Assembly (NCBI GenBank): GCA_026874595.1
Contig: CM049307.1
Location: 60,828,870-60,892,869, forward strand
Source of the DNA: Sipunculus nudus
Taxonomy: Eukaryota > Annelida > Sipuncula > Golfingiida > Sipunculidae
Reading direction: 5' to 3'
DNA: 64,000 bases
The notes beneath the pieces were generated by a model that was given only the letters and a program-made list of their open reading frames with translations, did not search any database and was not told the DNA's origin. Each line of letters begins with the position of its first letter. The first letter of the stretch is position 1. Shown piece by piece: positions 60,601 to 64,000 of this stretch. Both the position numbers and the translations under genes were made by a program.

Positions 60601-62820
60601 GATCATCTCACACCAAAAATCTACTTCTTCAATAAATAAAGTAGTTGGTGACCCCTTCTTGAGTTTTGGAATGAATAAATTACCCCACAGCCCTCAGGAT
60701 GCACTGCATCTTTCCCTTTTTCCTATGGAAATTCGAGCTTTCCGTGCGGCTCCCCGTACTTATATTATTGTATCCTTGATTAATCAAGCATCGTGCGTCA
60801 CCATGTGTTCGGACATCTCTCAGTACCATAAAATATCCAACAGACTCTGCACAATGATGCAAGTCCGACTAACTCTGATGCATCAGACACTGAATGTATC
60901 CATTTATATGATCCAAAGGGCATTAAATGCTAATGGGGTTTAATTTTATCCTGCTGAAGGCTGTATTGGAATGCTTCCTCAGTCCAAGTGTGTTATTGCT
61001 ATGCGGCCACCAGGGGCATATTACCAGCTCCCAGCATGACGCAGTAGGCCACACGTGTTGCGGCAAAATCAATCTTGCCAACAATGCAACAGCCGGTCCG
61101 GTGAATGAACGGTGTCGACTGGCTGAAAAGTCTTTCTGATTTTAATTATGTACACCCAGTGAGCAAGGTTTTTAGAATTTATATTGAACCAAACATGTAT
61201 AGCTGAAACGATTATTGTATACATGTAACACCGCACTGATTTCTAAATTAAACATAAATTTAAGAAAGCATATACACCACACACTAGTTGTGATTTATAA
61301 CAGGCATAACAGGCCCCGATAATCTTTTTCTGAAAAAAAAAATGAAAAACATAGGTAAATGTTTGTTTCTTGTTATTAGGTCTCTATCTGCAGTCATATT
61401 TTAGCAACAGTTGTACACTTCATATTAAAAAAAAGACCACATAAAGGAATGACAGTTTCTTTATATGAAAGAGCCCCATTGAAAAGGTGATGTTGGATTT
61501 CTGACGCATGGATAGCGCAAATCCTCTTATAGTACCAATCTTCAGCAAATATTTCACGGCAATAATTCAAAAGGATCTGGAGATAAGGCGCTCCGGAAAA
61601 ATTCCAAGATGGCTTCGTGGAGGCCATATTTGATTTTCTGATGCGTGTGAAATTGGAAAACGCAGATCTTTAGAAAGTTTCTCAAAGAAAATATCACGGC
61701 AATGGCTCATGTGTTTCATGAGATAATGTGACTGCCGGAGTAATAACTATATAAACGGCACTCATCTCGTTTGGGTACTAATTATGTCAAAGGGTGATAT
61801 ATTCCACTTAACAAATTTGACAACGTTAATATACATATATATAGGGCGTATACATAGGATCAATGATAGAAGAGTTCTTTATTGTTTGTTGAACAAAGAA
61901 AATATATAATTACCCTTGTCTGCTTCTCGGATATTTTTATATCCAAAATGTCTTCCTTTTGACATGTTACATTGTAGTCCAATTCTAATATATTTCAAGT
62001 CACATTGAACACATCAGAAACAACTTTACCTAAATTAAACATTCACCTGAGCAAGGCACAACCAGTGCATAAATACGCTGAATATGCAGTTGGTAACTGA
62101 AACATCACTGTTAATGCCCTATTTATGTCATCAAGTCTATTGACTTAGTTTGATGCATTGCCTTTATGCGTGTGAACGTGTCAGCTGATCAAACTGCTGC
62201 ATGGAGCTGAGGTTAAAATTTTAATTTCGAACTTATTTATTAATTAATCTATCATTATCATCGCTTTCCATATTGTTATGTAATTTGCATGTTATATCTC
62301 TTAACACATGAATAAACATTCATAACATCTTTCCTTCTTTTATAAATGATCTGCTAAACATATTCATATTTATTATTTTTTTTAAATAAATTTTATAAAT
62401 GAAAATTTATACGTTACACATTTCAAACATAATTGTACACAATCACACCAAAAACAATATATACAAAACACACTGCCTGGATATTATTATAAATATGTAC
62501 ATATTTATTAAATTATTAAAATCTACTGTTTCATATTAAAGTTGAAATCAATTTCTTTTTATAATTTTTTTCGAAATCGTGCTCCAAATTCAAAATTTCG
62601 TATCTTATTATAAATCAGTATGCAAAACAAATAATAAATAATTTAATAATATATGTTATCATAGTATTATTAATTTCACGGTACTTTTTTATTCGAATGA
62701 ATTATACAACGAAACCCGTGATGGACATAATGTTCACGATATCAGTTTTAGAATGTCCAGACGCAATTAAGAAGCTAGCCATTATATTATGCTGGTCTAT
62801 TAGACCAAATATTTAAGGTT
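60601..62820. other. Intergenic, no gene seen
   Basis: A 114-codon plus frame (60599-60943) overlaps minus frames and has no domain or splice signs. From 61900 the DNA is strongly AT-rich. Confidence 0.4.
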
Positions 62821-63008
62821 TTATTAATTTTCCCTTTTTGCTTGGAAGCTTCCCGTGATATTTGAACCAGCCCCTTCCTTATACGACCATGTCATACCTT
62901 CACATATTACTTTTAGTTTTAATTTCCTGTAAAGCTCAGCCAGTCCTCCGCTTCGCGCAATCTTGAAGATAAATAAACCTGAACGGTACTCATGAGAGCA
63001 CATACCTA

Positions 63009-63100
63009 CTTCGCCTGGGCAAAAGAGTCCTCCTCGATTCTCTCCTTTATCCATTTCAGCATCATTTTACATGGGGTCTTCAATGGATCACGGTCCACAT
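63009..63100 (-). CDS. Candidate exon, possible death-fold-like helix
   Basis: Minus strand, acceptor ttactctgtgcag. The frame reads DVDRDPLKTPCKMMLKWIKE and then RIEEDSFAQAK before TAG. The MMLKW-x-KE pattern with two flanking helices is reminiscent of death-domain helix 5, but this is weak. Two donors compete: AA|gtaggt (63009) keeps the frame open, TAG|gtatgt (63005) is stronger but follows the stop. A nearby minus frame (LAELYRKLKLKVIC, about 62920-62960) could be a following piece, though the gap of about 48 nt is too short for a usual intron. Confidence 0.33.
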
Positions 63101-64000
63101 CTGCACAGAGTAATCTGTTCAGAAGCGTTTTACTGCAACATATTACCAAATAATACAAACAAACTCATGTTGTGTACAAAAAAAACATGTTTTTCTTGTT
63201 AATGAACATGAATCATACGGAAATGTTGACAAACAGAAAAAATTAAACCTCAAGTTGCATATTTTTCGAAAGTTGAACGGTCACTAGTTGCAAAATGTTC
63301 GTTGCAAATCTCTGGTTCGTCTAACTTGTCTCCAGATGTCCTTGTTGATTGTGTTTGAATTATTCTGGCGGGGCCCTACATGTTATAAACACGAGGATAA
63401 AAACAAAACAAACAACCAGTGTGGGGTGGGATCGGCGTTTTTTGGTCTATTTTTATAAAAATTATTTAATTAACAGACGTCAGATATCGGAATAGGCCTC
63501 TCTAAAAATATGCCATTGGCGGTAGAACTATACGGATGGTTGGGTGCATTTTCATATTAGAAAGGGGTCAGAGAGAAGAACGATTACCATTGGGAAGGCT
63601 GGCCAGCAAAGCTACGTACAAGGGTCAGGGCTGTAGCCAGAATTTCGGGAAGGGGGAGGGGGAGAGGGCGGTTGTCGTATATTTGCCGTACCCCCGGGCA
63701 AATGTTTATCCCTGTTTATATGTATTTATGTATATATATTTATATATATATATATACAATTTTCAAAATCTAGATCTTATATTTTAACGTGTGTGTGTCA
63801 GTCCAGATTGAAATCCAGGAAACTTTTAAATTCTGCCGAGTAACAGCTTAGAACTTGAAGACTCTTGAAACATTTTCAATATTTATATACAAAAATAACT
63901 ATAACATTAAATGAAATTCATAACGTGTTAAAAAGTTCAATTGCAGATAATTTGATTGACTTGTTATAGGTATGGGAATCATGATTAATTAATCAAATTA
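63101..64000. other. Right-edge DNA, no gene seen
   Basis: AT-rich, with a short GC-rich patch at 63640-63700 and (TA)n at about 63735-63757. No exon supported. Confidence 0.4.

Noticed and set aside
59769-63100. One TNF-receptor-like gene joining the membrane ORF and the death-fold-like exon
   Set aside because: On the minus strand the death-fold-like exon lies upstream of the membrane segment, the reverse of the order such a receptor needs, and the membrane ORF has no cysteine-rich ectodomain.

Overview
This is eukaryotic, animal-type DNA: AT-rich, gene-poor and intron-bearing, with GT-AG splice sites at recognisable exons and dense tandem and interspersed repeats. The style of the repeats (tracts ending in AGTCAGCTGAGCTA, gaccttgacctttgacc arrays, GGCGGGGGCA-ended tandem elements, tRNA-headed SINEs) suggests a marine mollusc, probably a bivalve. 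That is an inference from repeat character; no species can be named from this window.

The one gene recognised with high confidence is a complete, four-exon, plus-strand orthologue of HAPSTR1 (human C16orf72, HUWE1-associated stress-response protein; 255 aa) at 29996-37465. Its start is fixed by an in-frame stop two codons upstream, all three introns are phase 1, and exons 1 and 2 carry a duplicated W-x2-FQNSASS-x3-LYK motif. The 5.7-kb third intron is crowded with mobile DNA: two adjacent foldback elements bordered by (TA)n, a 286-bp Harbinger-like MITE, and a tRNA-derived SINE just before the last exon. A second gene is represented by its 3' part at 53559-55343 (plus strand), three exons that look like a DUF4806-type domain with a lysine-rich, acidic tail. 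A third is an intronless minus-strand ORF (59769-60347) for a 192-aa single-pass membrane protein; its last seven codons and its stop lie inside, or overlap the end of, a 510-bp inverted-repeat transposon. Several isolated minus-strand exon candidates (63.1, 57.1, 26.5, 25.9 and 23.4 kb) have good splice sites and protein-like reading frames but no recognisable family.

Layout: 1-29.7 kb is mostly repeats (0.6-1.0, 2.4-4.3, 11.4-12.4, 12.4-13.5, 16.4-19.4, 19.6-20.5 and 21.0-21.7 kb) with weak exon candidates near 22.5-26.7 kb. HAPSTR1 fills 30.0-37.5 kb. A higher-order minisatellite follows at 38.4 kb. 40.8-48.5 kb holds more repeats and a foldback. 48.9-56.3 kb is bounded by inverted CCCAGGTAGCACA ends with AACATTTT/AAACGTTTT arrays and encloses the DUF4806-like exons. 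56.8-64 kb holds a SINE, the membrane-protein gene with its MITE, and AT-rich intergenic DNA.

The genes show no operon-like or pathway link. The most informative signals are the transposon-host interactions (a MITE supplying a protein C-terminus, a gene inside a possible 7.35-kb inverted-end unit) and repeat-borne transcription-factor motifs (perfect DR1 nuclear-receptor sites and a cluster of SMAD palindromes).
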